Below are positions 1 to 6,882 of a stretch of DNA of 64,000 nucleotides, piece after piece. Each line of letters begins with the position of its first letter. The stretch's first letter is position 1. The notes under the pieces were generated by a model. The model searched no databases and was not told where the DNA came from. It saw only the letters and a program-made list of their open reading frames with translations. The stretch spans positions 1 through 64,000 of the forward strand of contig JBFWSG010000023.1 in the NCBI GenBank assembly GCA_050248495.1. Reading direction: 5' to 3'. This DNA is from DASYDU01 sp050248495 (GTDB lineage: Bacteria; Planctomycetota; Planctomycetia; Pirellulales; Lacipirellulaceae). Made by a program: the position numbers and the translations under genes.

Positions 1-306
1 CGGCGTACGTGAGGTCGGCGGACCTGAGGTTGGCGTACGTGTGGTCGGCGGACGTGAGGTTGGCGGACGTGAGGTTGGCGGACGTGAGGTTGGCGGACGT
101 GAGGTTGGCGTACCTGAGGTCGGCGTACGTGAGGTCGGCGGACCTGAGGTCGGCGGACGTGAGGTTGGCGGACGTGAGGTTGGCGTACGTGAGGTCGGCG
201 GACCTGAGGTTGGCGTACCTGAGGTCGGCGGACGTGAGGTCGGCGGACCTGAGGTCGGCGTACGTGAGGTTGGCGGACGTGAGGTTGGCGTACCTGAGGT
301 CGGCGG
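1..306. repeat. 15-bp tandem repeat encoding the pentapeptides
   Basis: About twenty tandem 15-bp units, differing at a few fixed positions (GGCGGAC or GGCGTAC, GTGAGGT or CTGAGGT, TTGGC or TCGGC). Unit variation preserves the pentapeptide code on the minus strand, so selection appears to act on protein. The near-identity of units suggests recent expansion by slippage or recombination. Confidence 0.9.
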
Positions 307-403
307 ACGCTCGAACCGCTGCCTCGATGCAGAGCCGGAACGACTCGCACTCCAGCGAAAACAGAATCTGGCCACTGACTCGATGCTTGATTTCAAACTT
401 CAT
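1..403 (-). CDS. Pentapeptide-repeat protein, 3' end cut by window edge
   Basis: The minus strand is open from ATG at 403 to the left edge, with AAGGAG at 410-415 as ribosome binding site. A leader of about 32 residues beginning MKFEIKHRVSGQILFSLE is followed by uninterrupted A(D/N/Y)LxS/Y pentapeptides, the pattern of the right-handed quadrilateral beta-helix family. At least 19 pentapeptides are visible and the end is missing. This leader followed by pentapeptides resembles small proteins seen in phages and mobile islands; their role is unknown, and DNA mimicry or scaffolding is possible. It is the last visible gene of a co-directional leftward series starting at 2630. The family call is secure; the function is not known. 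Confidence 0.85.
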   Translation of the reverse strand, partial: MKFEIKHRVSGQILFSLECESFRLCIEAAVRASADLRYANLTSANLTYADLRSADLTSADLRYANLRSADLTYANLTSANLTSADLRSADLTYADLRYANLTSANLTSANLTSANLTSADHTYANLRSADLTYA

Positions 404-480
404 GATCGACTCCTTGTGCTTTAAAAGCGGCGGGTGCCTCCGTGCATCTGCGTTGAGCGGCCCGTGCTCGTCCCGCCGAA

Positions 481-588
481 CTAACGTGCCTCATCTCGGA
501 TTCCCCTACGGATCCATCCAGTCGCGCAGCCGGCGCAGAAACAGACGACGGCCAACATCCATTGCGACACTGAGAAAAGCTCATCCAT
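481..588 (-). CDS. Putative 35-residue single-span membrane peptide
   Basis: ATG at 588 is preceded by AAGGGA at 597-602 with an 8-base spacer, and the frame stops at 481. The product starts MDELFSVSQWML, then has a hydrophobic stretch of about 17 residues (WMLAVVCFCAGCATGWI) flanked by acidic residues before it and an Arg-rich tail after it, as in a type I or III membrane peptide. It fills the gap between the neighbouring minus-strand genes at 403 and 737. No family is recognised. Support comes from the Shine-Dalgarno site, the membrane-like composition and the position; it could still be chance. Confidence 0.45.
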   Translation of the reverse strand: MDELFSVSQWMLAVVCFCAGCATGWIRRGIRDEAR

Positions 589-736
589 GAAACGAGTCCC
601 TTCGTTGGTTTGAATTGGCTGGCGGCTAGTCGACGGATCGAGAGAAGTATCTACCCATCAATCGAAGTCCATTTGAATGACTATGCCGCCAGCCGTTCGT
701 TGGTTTGTAAATGTGCCGGTTTAATTCACCGGTGGA

Positions 737-1177
737 CTATGCCCCCGCTTCCGCTTCCGATTTCCGCTGCTTCTTCGAGCGAGCTCGGTTCATCCGCTGC
801 TGCTCATCCTCCATGCGTTTTCGGTCTTTGCGAATCGCTTCGAGGCGCGCGAGAAAGGAGGCCCTGTCTTCCGTGTATTGCACTACCTCGTCGCCCGCGT
901 ACCAAATCCAGAAAGTGTTGTCCGACATCTTGCGGACACACCGCTCACCGGAAGCGCGAACCACGGCCTCGACCATGTAGGCACTCAATCCGGTGCTGTA
1001 GTAACCAAACCGCTCCTCGGGCGTGAGTTCGCTCTGGCCGATTTCCTTTCGGAATATGTTGATGGCCAGCACCTCGTTTTCAATTTGCTCGCGCCTCTCT
1101 GGAGTAGACCAAAAAAAGCAATCGCCTTCGATCAATGCTTTCACTGGCTGCATCCGTCGCTTAACCGCTGCCACCAT
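737..1177 (-). CDS. Conserved-looking hypothetical protein, 146 aa
   Basis: A longer frame exists, but ATG at 1177 has AAAGGAG at 1186-1192 with an 8-base spacer, the same AAGGAGTCGATC context as the pentapeptide gene at 403, so this start was chosen. The product is soluble and charged: MVAAVKRRMQPVKALIEG at the N-terminus, a Trp/Tyr-bearing core (FGYYSTGLSAYMVEAVVRA, then FWIWYAGDE), and a Lys/Arg/Glu-rich tail from about residue 110 that is probably a coiled coil. No family is recognised. It is co-oriented with its neighbours in the accessory block next to tRNA-Arg. Confidence 0.6.
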   Translation of the reverse strand: MVAAVKRRMQPVKALIEGDCFFWSTPERREQIENEVLAINIFRKEIGQSELTPEERFGYYSTGLSAYMVEAVVRASGERCVRKMSDNTFWIWYAGDEVVQYTEDRASFLARLEAIRKDRKRMEDEQQRMNRARSKKQRKSEAEAGA

Positions 1178-1292
1178 GCGATCGACTCCTTTCGTATCCA
1201 GCGCAATCCGCTTGCTGCCGCCAAGCACACCTTCACAGCCCGGCCGCCGCGCATGCCACCGGGTTAAGTCCATTTCGTTAAACGCAAAACAA

Positions 1293-1365
1293 CCTTGCCC
1301 AGCCATGCCATGCCGCGCCCAGCCATGCCATGCCGCGCCCAGCCATGCCGGGCCGGGCCGCGCCA
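1293..1365. repeat. GGCNN pentanucleotide repeat tract 1
   Basis: Read on the minus strand, this is a run of five-base units of the form GGCNN (GGCAT, GGCTG, GGCGC). It includes an exact 20-bp direct duplication (1301-1320 equals 1321-1340). It begins 3 bp after the stop codon of the 1369-2001 gene and lies upstream of the 737-1177 gene, so it is intergenic. Function unknown. Confidence 0.85.
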
Positions 1366-1368
1366 CCA

Positions 1369-2001
1369 CTATTCCCACAACACAATTTCGCCTTTGCCGA
1401 ACTGACCGCGAAACGTACCGAGTCCCAGGCACAGCAGCCCCTCGGTGAAGATGTTGAGCAACTGCGTCTCTTGAATCATTCGATTCGGCAACAGCGTGAG
1501 CTCGAACTCCAGCGACCACGGGAGCGGGAGCGTCGGTCGCACCTTGGGATTCGGGATTCCCTTTTCGAGACGCGCGACGCGGCGATCGATGTAAACGCCC
1601 GAGCTCTTGTCGACGTCGCCATCGAATTTGCCGAACTCGATCGGCTCGCCGTCGCGCGTGAAGGGAATCATCCAAGGGTGAATCGCCACAAACGAGCCGC
1701 AGGCCTGCGCGAACGCCTTATACTTGCGGCTGTCTAACAACCGCTTCGGGGCCGAGTCGGTATTTTGGGCTGAGAGGAACGACATTATGTTCGCCGACGG
1801 CAGCATGATTTGCCGCCCGCTTTCGCCGCCGAGGTAGAGCTTTTGCCACGGTTCGAGCTTGGTGTCGTTGTCGCCCGGATAGCGATCGAACATGATGTCC
1901 GTCAGCCCCCGAATCCCGACGCGACGTCGGACGACTTCTCGCGTTCCCGCTTCCGCCCGCGTCGACGGCAGCCGGTTGTTGCTTCCCTTGGTTGCGACCA
2001 T
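1369..2001 (-). CDS. Hypothetical protein, 210 aa
   Basis: ATG at 2001 follows AAAAAAGGAGATCGCA, a strong Shine-Dalgarno site at proper spacing. The product is soluble with no signal peptide or membrane span. Its Lys/Arg-rich first 30 residues lead into a compact domain with a recognisable segment IMLPSANIMSFLSAQNT near residue 65 and FVAIHPWMIPFTRDGEPI near residue 105. Composition and reading frame are clearly coding. No family is recognised; the small soluble product within a leftward run of short genes resembles phage or island cargo. Repeat tracts flank it on both sides. Confidence 0.7.
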   Translation of the reverse strand: MVATKGSNNRLPSTRAEAGTREVVRRRVGIRGLTDIMFDRYPGDNDTKLEPWQKLYLGGESGRQIMLPSANIMSFLSAQNTDSAPKRLLDSRKYKAFAQACGSFVAIHPWMIPFTRDGEPIEFGKFDGDVDKSSGVYIDRRVARLEKGIPNPKVRPTLPLPWSLEFELTLLPNRMIQETQLLNIFTEGLLCLGLGTFRGQFGKGEIVLWE

Positions 2002-2033
2002 TGCGATCTCCTTTTTTCATGTCGAATTAAATC

Positions 2034-2183
2034 CTTGCCTCGCCACGCCGGGCCATGCCTAGCCCTGCCGGGCCCCGCCTCGCCGAGCCGCGCCCTGCCC
2101 AGCCGTGCCCGGCCGTGCCCCGCATAGCCCTGCAGCGCCTCGCCTCGCCCTGCCTAACCGCGCCGCGCCGAGCCGCGCCTGGC
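2034..2183. repeat. GGCNN pentanucleotide repeat tract 2
   Basis: About thirty degenerate 5-bp units (NGGCN on the minus strand) fill the leader between the promoter at 2365-2392 and the start codon at 2001. The two tracts share the period and end alike (GGCAAGG followed by T-rich sequence) just upstream of the next gene. Several overlapping frames stay open across the tract only because its composition lacks stop codons; they are not taken as genes. Confidence 0.85.
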
Positions 2184-2364
2184 AGAACTTGCACAACGCG
2201 CAGCCGGTGACACCGAGCAGCGCGTCCCAACAGTCAATGCCTCGTCGCCCACGACTGGTGAAAGCGACGCGCCCCAAACGGGAACGGGGAAAGTTCAGTT
2301 ACCAATTGGCACTGGTGAGCGGATGAGTCCGCTTAGAAGTGCCCAACATTCTTCGATGTGGGCC

Positions 2365-2392
2365 AATATACAAACCGTTTTGCAGATTGCAA
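2365..2392 (-). promoter_or_regulatory. Promoter A of a duplicated promoter/operator pair
   Basis: On the minus strand TTGCAA at 2387-2392 and TATATT at 2365-2370 are separated by 16 bases, a vegetative-type promoter pointing at the 1369-2001 gene. The 28-bp block matches 2639-2666 at 23 positions. Confidence 0.55.
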
Positions 2393-2405
2393 GCCCAAAA
2401 CGGTT
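2373..2405. promoter_or_regulatory. 10-bp perfect inverted repeat over promoter A
   Basis: AACCGTTTTG (2373-2382) and CAAAACGGTT (2396-2405) form a perfect 10-bp inverted repeat around 13 bases. It lies 15 bp beyond the stop of the 2421-2630 gene and covers the spacer and -35 side of promoter A. It could be an operator, a terminator without a U-tract for the upstream gene, or both. Confidence 0.5.
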
Positions 2406-2420
2406 GGCGAGAAAAAATTC

Positions 2421-2630
2421 TCAAGCCTGCTTACGAAAGGTCGGGTTTCCGACCGGGTGCGGCTGAAATTTTCGGGCGTCGTCGCGCTTGATCATCCACT
2501 GATTGCCGACTTTGGTCGCTTTCAATCGCCCGTCCTGGCAATATCGGCACACCTGGCTGTGATCGATTCCGATCAGCTCAGCGGCTTCGGACGCGGTTAG
2601 ATAGCCAGGAATTGCAGACACGGTGCTCAT
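2421..2630 (-). CDS. Small helix-turn-helix DNA-binding protein (excisionase/MerR-like)
   Basis: Start ATG 2630 with GAGGGC just upstream was preferred to an in-frame ATG at 2666, because promoter B overlaps that region. The 69-residue product has the winged-helix pattern of excisionase/MerR-type HTH_17 proteins: YLTASEAAELIGIDHSQVCRY (helix-turn-helix, residues about 9-28), then DGRLKATKVGNQWMIKRDDARKF (wing with G-x-W). Such proteins act as excisionases or small repressors. It is the first gene of the leftward accessory series and lies next to tRNA-Arg, which fits a recombination directionality factor, but no integrase is in the window. Confidence 0.75.
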   Translation of the reverse strand: MSTVSAIPGYLTASEAAELIGIDHSQVCRYCQDGRLKATKVGNQWMIKRDDARKFQPHPVGNPTFRKQA

Positions 2631-2638
2631 GCCCTCAT

Positions 2639-2666
2639 AATATACAAAGCACTTCGCAAATTGCAA
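2639..2666 (-). promoter_or_regulatory. Promoter B, copy of promoter A
   Basis: TTGCAA at 2661-2666 and TATATT at 2639-2644 (16-base spacer; TATTAT at 18 is an alternative) drive the HTH gene. The expected transcription start lies at or within a few bases of ATG 2630, so the mRNA may be nearly leaderless. Confidence 0.55.
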
Positions 2667-2668
2667 AT

Positions 2669-2747
2669 GCAGTTGGCAGGAGTATCGCGGGAATGTCGGG
2701 CTCGACGCCGCCTCACGGCCTCACGACCGTGAGAGCCTGCCAACTGC
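2669..2747. repeat. Nested inverted repeat between HTH gene and tRNA-Arg
   Basis: The outer arms, GCAGTTGGCAGG (2669-2680) and CCTGCCAACTGC (2736-2747), are perfect over 12 bp and extend imperfectly. The inner arms CTCACGG (2712-2718) and CCGTGAG (2727-2733) are also perfect. There is no coding frame inside. It could be an operator or recombination site, or a structured RNA. Confidence 0.55.
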
Positions 2748-2817
2748 GTTTCTGCAATCTCTAGGTTTTTTGTTGACTTCTCTCGATCCCCAAACCATTC
2801 TGGTTAGGGGCCGGCAA

Positions 2818-2891
2818 TATCCCCGAGTGGATTCGAACCACTAACCTTCGGCTTCGGAGGCCGACACTCTATCCAATTGAGCTACGGGGAC
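2818..2891 (-). tRNA. tRNA-Arg (anticodon CCG)
   Basis: A complete 74-base cloverleaf on the minus strand: acceptor GTCCCCG pairs with CGGGGAT, D-arm GCTC/GAGT, anticodon stem TCGGC/GCCGA with loop CTCCGAA (anticodon CCG), T-arm AGTGG-TTCGAAT-CCACT, discriminator A. CCA is not encoded. A GC hairpin at 2788-2810, just 3' of it, may end the transcript. The gene's 3' end faces the accessory block on its left, the usual side for tRNA-targeted integration. Confidence 0.95.
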
Positions 2892-2991
2892 GCGAACTCG
2901 AAAACAAGCTCACGCTCTGAGCGGCACGGCCGACCCAGAGACACCCTTGAAGGTAGCGTGGTTCAGCCTTGCGGGCAATCCGCGCCGCGGT

Positions 2992-3333
2992 TCAGCCGGG
3001 CGGCCATTTGAGCGGCCTGCCGCCCAGCACGTGGAAATGCAGGTGGTCGACCGATTGACCGCCGTCGCGGCCGCAGTTCACCACCACACGATAGCCAGCT
3101 GCGAGACCCAATTCGTCTGCCAGCCGCCGGATCACGCCATAGATGTGTCCGACCAGCGCTTCGTCGTCGGCCGTCAAATCGTGGAGCGACGCAATCTCCT
3201 TCTTCGGAATCACCAGCACGTGAATCGGTGCTTGCGGCGCGACGTCGTGAAAGGCCAGACAGCTCTCGTCCTCGTAGACGATCCGCGCCGGAGTCTCCTT
3301 GTCGATGATCTTCTTGAAGATGGTCTTCGACAC
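2992..3333 (-). CDS. HIT family (HinT-like) nucleotide phosphoramidase
   Basis: 113 residues starting VSKTIFKKIIDKE, the usual N-terminus of HinT proteins. GTG 3333 was chosen over ATG 3363 because the former sits behind TTGAGG, which overlaps the stop codon of the upstream gene and suggests translational coupling. The histidine triad HLHFHV (about residues 98-103) contains the catalytic histidine. Members cleave AMP-lysine and other adenosine phosphoramidates as cytosolic dimers. The size matches the family. Confidence 0.9.
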   Translation of the reverse strand: MSKTIFKKIIDKETPARIVYEDESCLAFHDVAPQAPIHVLVIPKKEIASLHDLTADDEALVGHIYGVIRRLADELGLAAGYRVVVNCGRDGGQSVDHLHFHVLGGRPLKWPPG

Positions 3334-3340
3334 GGCCGCC

Positions 3341-3619
3341 TCAAGTTGATTCGAGCTGTGCAAGCGGGATCGCTTCGTCGTACAGCATCACGGGGATGTG
3401 GTCGACGATTGGGTACACGAGATCGCCCGCGCTACGGATCAGTGCGCCGTCGATTGGCCGCTCGACCGACTTTCCGCTCCGGTTTCTCAACCGCCCCGCG
3501 TCGATAGCGGAGTTCAATCGCGAAACGAGCGCGGCGTCGGCCAGGCACACCTCGGACCGATCGTTCGGGCAGCGCAGGATGGCCAACGTCTTCTCGCTAA
3601 GCGTCGAGTGATCAGTCAC
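3341..3619 (-). CDS. Trm112/UPF0434-like small protein
   Basis: 92 residues with GTG start. The N-terminal ILRCPNDRSE and C-terminal GDLVYPIVDHIPVMLYDEA match the Trm112/YcaR fold, although only one cysteine of the usual zinc knuckle is present. Eukaryotic Trm112 activates methyltransferases; the role of bacterial relatives is mostly unknown. It is immediately upstream of, and coupled to, the HIT gene (stop at 3341, next start 3333). The family call is good and the function is uncertain. Confidence 0.8.
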   Translation of the reverse strand: MTDHSTLSEKTLAILRCPNDRSEVCLADAALVSRLNSAIDAGRLRNRSGKSVERPIDGALIRSAGDLVYPIVDHIPVMLYDEAIPLAQLEST

Positions 3620-3965
3620 CGCTTACTACCCTGGCAAATCGTCGCACTTTCCGGCGGCGGCAGCCGCGAGTCCACAGCCGCAGTATTCGCCGCTCCGATT
3701 GCCTCAGCGTCCTCGATTCCGCCGGGTTTTTCAAGGGCCCACCGCCGTCCGCTAGCGGCCGCAAACCCGCCCACCCCGGTTATCCGCTTCGCCTGGCGGC
3801 CGTGGACATTGAATCCCCCGGGGGCGACGTTTCGCCGTATTGATGAAGACTCTGCGACTCGGCCGATATTGTCGATGAGTTGCGTTTTACGGACGGACCA
3901 GGGAGACGGTGCGTCCGTCGGCGCGGCTCGGCGGGAGGGAACCCACGTACCGGAGGAACTGAGCA
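3620..3965. other. Intergenic region without a recognised gene
   Basis: Lies between divergent genes and should hold both promoters. No convincing vegetative or GG-N10-GC element was found, and overlapping frames here look non-coding. Confidence 0.5.
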
Positions 3966-4520
3966 ATGAAGCCGAGTCGGATTGCCCTCGGATGGATTGT
4001 GGCCGCAGCCATCACGCCCGAAGCACTGGCGCAAGTGACCACAATTGAACAGTCGGGCGGCGTCACTTATCAAGTGACGCGGACGCCCAAATCGATTCCG
4101 CATACCGAGTTGCGGACCGAGCAACACAAGACTTACGTGCCGACGACCACAACCCAATACCAGTCCTACCAGCAGACGTACGTCACGCCTGTAACCCAGT
4201 ATCAATGGGTCGCCCGCCAACGCGGCACTTGGAACCCGTTCATGCGGCCCTACTGGACCACCGAACTGCAACCCGTCACTACCTGGCAAGCCTCACAAGG
4301 GACGGTCCAAGTTCCAACGACCCGCACCGACTGGGTCGAGAACAACATTACGCGGCAAGTTCCGGTCACGACCTATCAGACCGTGATGGCCGAGACGCGC
4401 GAGCCTGTTGGGATTTCGGCGCCATCCGATGGCACGGCGATCGCAACGAGGCCGCCTGAGACTTATGGCGGCACCCAAATGACGAGCGATCCGCCCCGCA
4501 GCGGCGGCAGCTATCGCTAA
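3966..4520 (+). CDS. Secreted Thr/Gln/Tyr-rich protein of unknown function
   Basis: GGAGGA at 3953-3958 precedes the ATG. The 184-residue product has a signal peptide (GWIVAAAITPEALAQ, cleavage near residue 22) and then a repetitive region rich in T, Y, Q and V (YVPTTTTQYQSYQQTYV and similar, residues 55-140) and a Pro/Gly/Ser tail. This looks like an extended exported or cell-wall protein with beta-prone repeats. No enzyme motif is seen. A strong bidirectional terminator follows at 4566. Confidence 0.75.
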   Translation: MKPSRIALGWIVAAAITPEALAQVTTIEQSGGVTYQVTRTPKSIPHTELRTEQHKTYVPTTTTQYQSYQQTYVTPVTQYQWVARQRGTWNPFMRPYWTTELQPVTTWQASQGTVQVPTTRTDWVENNITRQVPVTTYQTVMAETREPVGISAPSDGTAIATRPPETYGGTQMTSDPPRSGGSYR

Positions 4521-4565
4521 CTCGCCATTCGTCGGTCAACGCAATCGGCCACTGTCAAAAAAAGT

Positions 4566-4612
4566 AAGTGCGATCCGCCGGCGTTTCTGCGAGGCCGGCT
4601 GATCGCACTTTT
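4566..4612. terminator. Bidirectional rho-independent terminator
   Basis: AAGTGCGATC (4566-4575) and GATCGCACTT (4601-4610) pair perfectly, with an inner GCCGGC/GCCGGC extension. T residues follow on one side and an A run precedes on the other. It separates convergent genes 3966-4520 and 4653-4949. Confidence 0.85.
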
Positions 4613-4652
4613 GTTTCTACGACGGATTATCGCGCAGCTGGAAATTTCGCGC

Positions 4653-4949
4653 CTAAGCTTCTCCGGCATCCACCCGCCGCCGCCGCGAACGAGTGGCCGT
4701 GGCAATGCTCCACTCCTTGGTCAAGGTCTCGAACACTTCCGGCGTTTCGTACCGCACCACGCCCTTGGCTTCCGGCATCGGTCCGATCAATCCACGGAAC
4801 ACCGGCATGCCCCGCAGTGCCAAGTCAGTGCTGCAATCGTCGACGCCGATCTGCGTGTGCATCTTGAGCACGGTCTCGTGCTTCGCGTAATCCTTGGAGC
4901 GGAGCTCGCCGTTGCTGCCGCGCGTGACGATACGGATCGTGGGTTTCAT
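4653..4949 (-). CDS. Hypothetical protein, 98 aa
   Basis: A longer frame exists, but MKPTIRIVTRGSNGELRS at ATG 4949 is a natural start, with AGG about ten bases upstream. The product is small, basic and soluble, with an Arg-rich C-terminus (RSRRRRVDAGEA) and two cysteines or fewer. No domain is recognised. Downstream it shares the terminator at 4566-4612. Confidence 0.55.
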   Translation of the reverse strand: MKPTIRIVTRGSNGELRSKDYAKHETVLKMHTQIGVDDCSTDLALRGMPVFRGLIGPMPEAKGVVRYETPEVFETLTKEWSIATATRSRRRRVDAGEA

Positions 4950-5297
4950 GAGCGGGACCTGCGGGAGGGATGGGGAGGGAGGACGGTCCGGACAATCAAC
5001 GTATCGGCGTGCCCTCCGCGTGCCGGCAAAAGAAACTCTCCGCCGACGCATAGCAGTTGTTCGCGATCCATCCCGCAAAACCTCCCCCAGCGCGGTGTCC
5101 CGCATCTCTCCACCGCGGGTGAATCGTCTGCAACGACTGTACGGCGCGAACTGCTCGAGCGCCACGCGGGTCGTGTGTGACAGGCCGGAGATGCCAGATT
5201 TGCGGGCAGGCGTCTCGGCTCGTCTCCGCGCACCGGGGGACGCCCAGCTTGCCTTGCCCGCAGCCCAGCGGCCCGATAAATTGGTACGGATCTGCCG
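4950..5297. other. Intergenic region upstream of tRNA-Ser
   Basis: About 350 bases between a minus-strand gene and tRNA-Ser. No gene, repeat or clear promoter was recognised. Confidence 0.5.
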
Positions 5298-5379
5298 GGA
5301 GGGTAAGCGAATGGCTAGCGGCCTGACTCGAAATCAGGTGCCGGGAAACCGGTTGAGGGTTCGAATCCCTTGCCCTCCG
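5298..5379 (+). tRNA. tRNA-Ser (anticodon CGA)
   Basis: Class II tRNA of 82 bases: acceptor GGAGGGT/GCCCTCC, anticodon stem CCTGA/TCAGG with loop CTCGAAA (anticodon CGA), long variable arm with CCGG-GAAA-CCGG, T-arm GAGGG-TTCGAAT-CCCTT, discriminator G. CCA is not encoded. Confidence 0.95.
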
Positions 5380-5654
5380 CTCTGCGACGAATCTCCAAAC
5401 TCCGGGTAATCTGCTGGTCAAGCCAGCGAATGCCCGGGGATACCGTGCGTCATCTCCCGCCGGGTCCCGCTGCTTGCGGTCGAGTTCACAACGTCCGCGT
5501 CAATGAGCCGCGGCGTCCTCAGCACATTCAAGCTTTTGTGCCTTGACTCCCGTAAGTGCTCGGCGCTTATCGCTAGGTGCTCATCGCCTGTATCAAACTG
5601 ACACAAAGTGCGCAGCTGCGTACCTCCGCAACCCTCCCATCCCACAAACTGCCG

Positions 5655-5671
5655 CCGGCACACTACTTGCT
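5655..5671 (+). promoter_or_regulatory. Sigma-54 promoter match (YbaK/membrane protein unit)
   Basis: CCGGCACACTACTTGCT has GG (5657-5658), ten bases, GC (5669-5670), close to TGGCACG-N4-TTGCW. The predicted start near 5682 leaves a leader of about 60 bases before ATG 5745. Confidence 0.75.
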
Positions 5672-5744
5672 CCATAGATTGCTTCGCAGGCTCGCTGCGC
5701 AGGGACCAATCCATCACTCATCCGTTGGACGAATGGAGGCTGCC

Positions 5745-6218
5745 ATGAACGTTTCTGCTTTTCTTGACAACCAGAAGTGTTGGTATGAGCATGTGGCACA
5801 TCGGCCGACCTCAGGCGCCCAGCGCGTCGCGGGTCAGTTGCACGTGCCGGGCCACGAAGTCGCCAAGACGGTGCTGCTTCGCGTACAACCGAAACGCGAA
5901 TACGTCCTGGCCGTGCTGCCGGCAGACATGACCATCGACATGAAGCGCGCCAAGGCACTGCTCGCCGCCCGGCGACTCGAGCTGGCGACCGAGCTTGAGA
6001 TCGCCACGTTTTGCACCGACTGTGAGTTCGGGGCCTTGCCTCCGTTCGGCTCGCGGTACGGCCTCAAGACGATTGTCGATGCCAGCCTAGCCCAAGACGA
6101 AACGATTCTCTTTGAAGGGAACACGCACCACGACGCCTATCGGATGCGTTTCGACGACTTCCGCCGCTTGGAAAATCCGGAAATGGCCTCGTTCGCCGTT
6201 CCCGAATCCGACGATTAG
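5745..6218 (+). CDS. YbaK/EbsC-family aminoacyl-tRNA deacylase
   Basis: Start ATG 5745 behind GGAGGC (5735-5740); the longer upstream frame is not used. The 157 residues include HRPTSGAQRVAGQLHVPGHEVAKTVLLR near the N-terminus and CEFGALPPFGSRYGLKTIVD in the middle, both characteristic of the YbaK/ProX editing fold, in which the conserved lysine of the KTVLL segment is needed for deacylating mischarged tRNA. Cytosolic. It is first in a two-gene unit behind a sigma-54-type promoter, so it may be a stress-linked paralog and not housekeeping editing. Confidence 0.85.
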   Translation: MNVSAFLDNQKCWYEHVAHRPTSGAQRVAGQLHVPGHEVAKTVLLRVQPKREYVLAVLPADMTIDMKRAKALLAARRLELATELEIATFCTDCEFGALPPFGSRYGLKTIVDASLAQDETILFEGNTHHDAYRMRFDDFRRLENPEMASFAVPESDD

Positions 6219-6243
6219 TTCCGTTTCATGAAAAGGTGACGCC

Positions 6244-6882
6244 ATGTTCTTCGAGATCGTACCGGATGAAAACGTATCAGCGCAGCCGCCGGTCCAAAAC
6301 TTGGATGTCGAGTTGGCACGGCTGCAGCCGACCGTCCAGCTTCAACCGCTCCAGGTCGGATACGATTGGCGGCGCTATGCGTCAGCCGGTTTGTTCCAGG
6401 GCGCCTTAGCCGGCTGCACAAGTCTACTAGCCAACGTGATCGGCAGCGTGCTGTCGCCCCCCAGCGGCGCCGCGGCGCAGCATCCGTTGCATCTGATCCA
6501 GGTCTATCTCACCTTTCCGCTCGGCGCGCAAGCGCTCGGGCTGGAAGGGGGAAGACTGCTGGGGCTCGGCGCCTTGTTGTATCTGGCAACTGGCATGTTG
6601 TATGGAATGCTGTTCGTGCTGACCCTGTCATATTTCCTGCCGAAAGCGGGGCTGCGCGGACGACTGGCTGCGTGCACGCTGCTCGCTTGCCTGGTATGGG
6701 TGACGAATTTCTATGGTCTATTGACCTGGTTGCAGCCAGCCTTGTTCGGCGGACGTTGGATCGTCGATCTCGTGCCCTGGTGGGTCGCGGCCGCGACTCA
6801 TCTCCTCTTTGGCTGGACGATCGCCCTGCTTTATCCGCTGGGCACGCAAGATATGCGGCTGCTTGCGCAAGAGAGCGCATAA
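6244..6882 (+). CDS. Five- or six-span membrane protein, paralog of the cbb3-operon protein
   Basis: 212 residues, starting 25 bp after the YbaK gene. A soluble N-terminus of about 45 residues is followed by hydrophobic segments near residues 50-70, 83-100, 108-135, 142-165 and 180-200. The motifs VYLTFPLG, LTWLQPALF and ATHLLFGWTIALLYPLG recur almost unchanged in the protein at 15876-16502 inside the cbb3 oxidase operon, so the two are paralogs. No function is known. Shared motif and likely co-regulation argue for a role in the terminal respiratory chain, for example oxidase assembly. Confidence 0.8.
   Translation: MFFEIVPDENVSAQPPVQNLDVELARLQPTVQLQPLQVGYDWRRYASAGLFQGALAGCTSLLANVIGSVLSPPSGAAAQHPLHLIQVYLTFPLGAQALGLEGGRLLGLGALLYLATGMLYGMLFVLTLSYFLPKAGLRGRLAACTLLACLVWVTNFYGLLTWLQPALFGGRWIVDLVPWWVAAATHLLFGWTIALLYPLGTQDMRLLAQESA

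Noticed and set aside
1..305. Regular repeats at the left edge considered as a CRISPR array, and plus-strand frames across them (9-590, 41-424) as genes
   Set aside because: Units are 15 bp with no unique spacers, and the minus-strand frame gives a canonical pentapeptide protein with start codon and ribosome binding site.
2059..2277. 72-codon minus frame running through repeat tract 2
   Set aside because: Two thirds of it is Arg/Gly/Ala produced by the repeat itself, it uses a TTG start, and there is no ribosome binding site. Its Cys-containing first part may deserve a conservation check.
2773..2800. TTGACT near 2773 as a plus-strand promoter
   Set aside because: No -10 box at proper spacing and no plus-strand gene follows; it precedes an antisense tRNA.
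4996..5421. 141-codon minus frame overlapping tRNA-Ser
   Set aside because: It reads antisense through the tRNA, yielding the familiar spurious RDSNPQP-type peptide.
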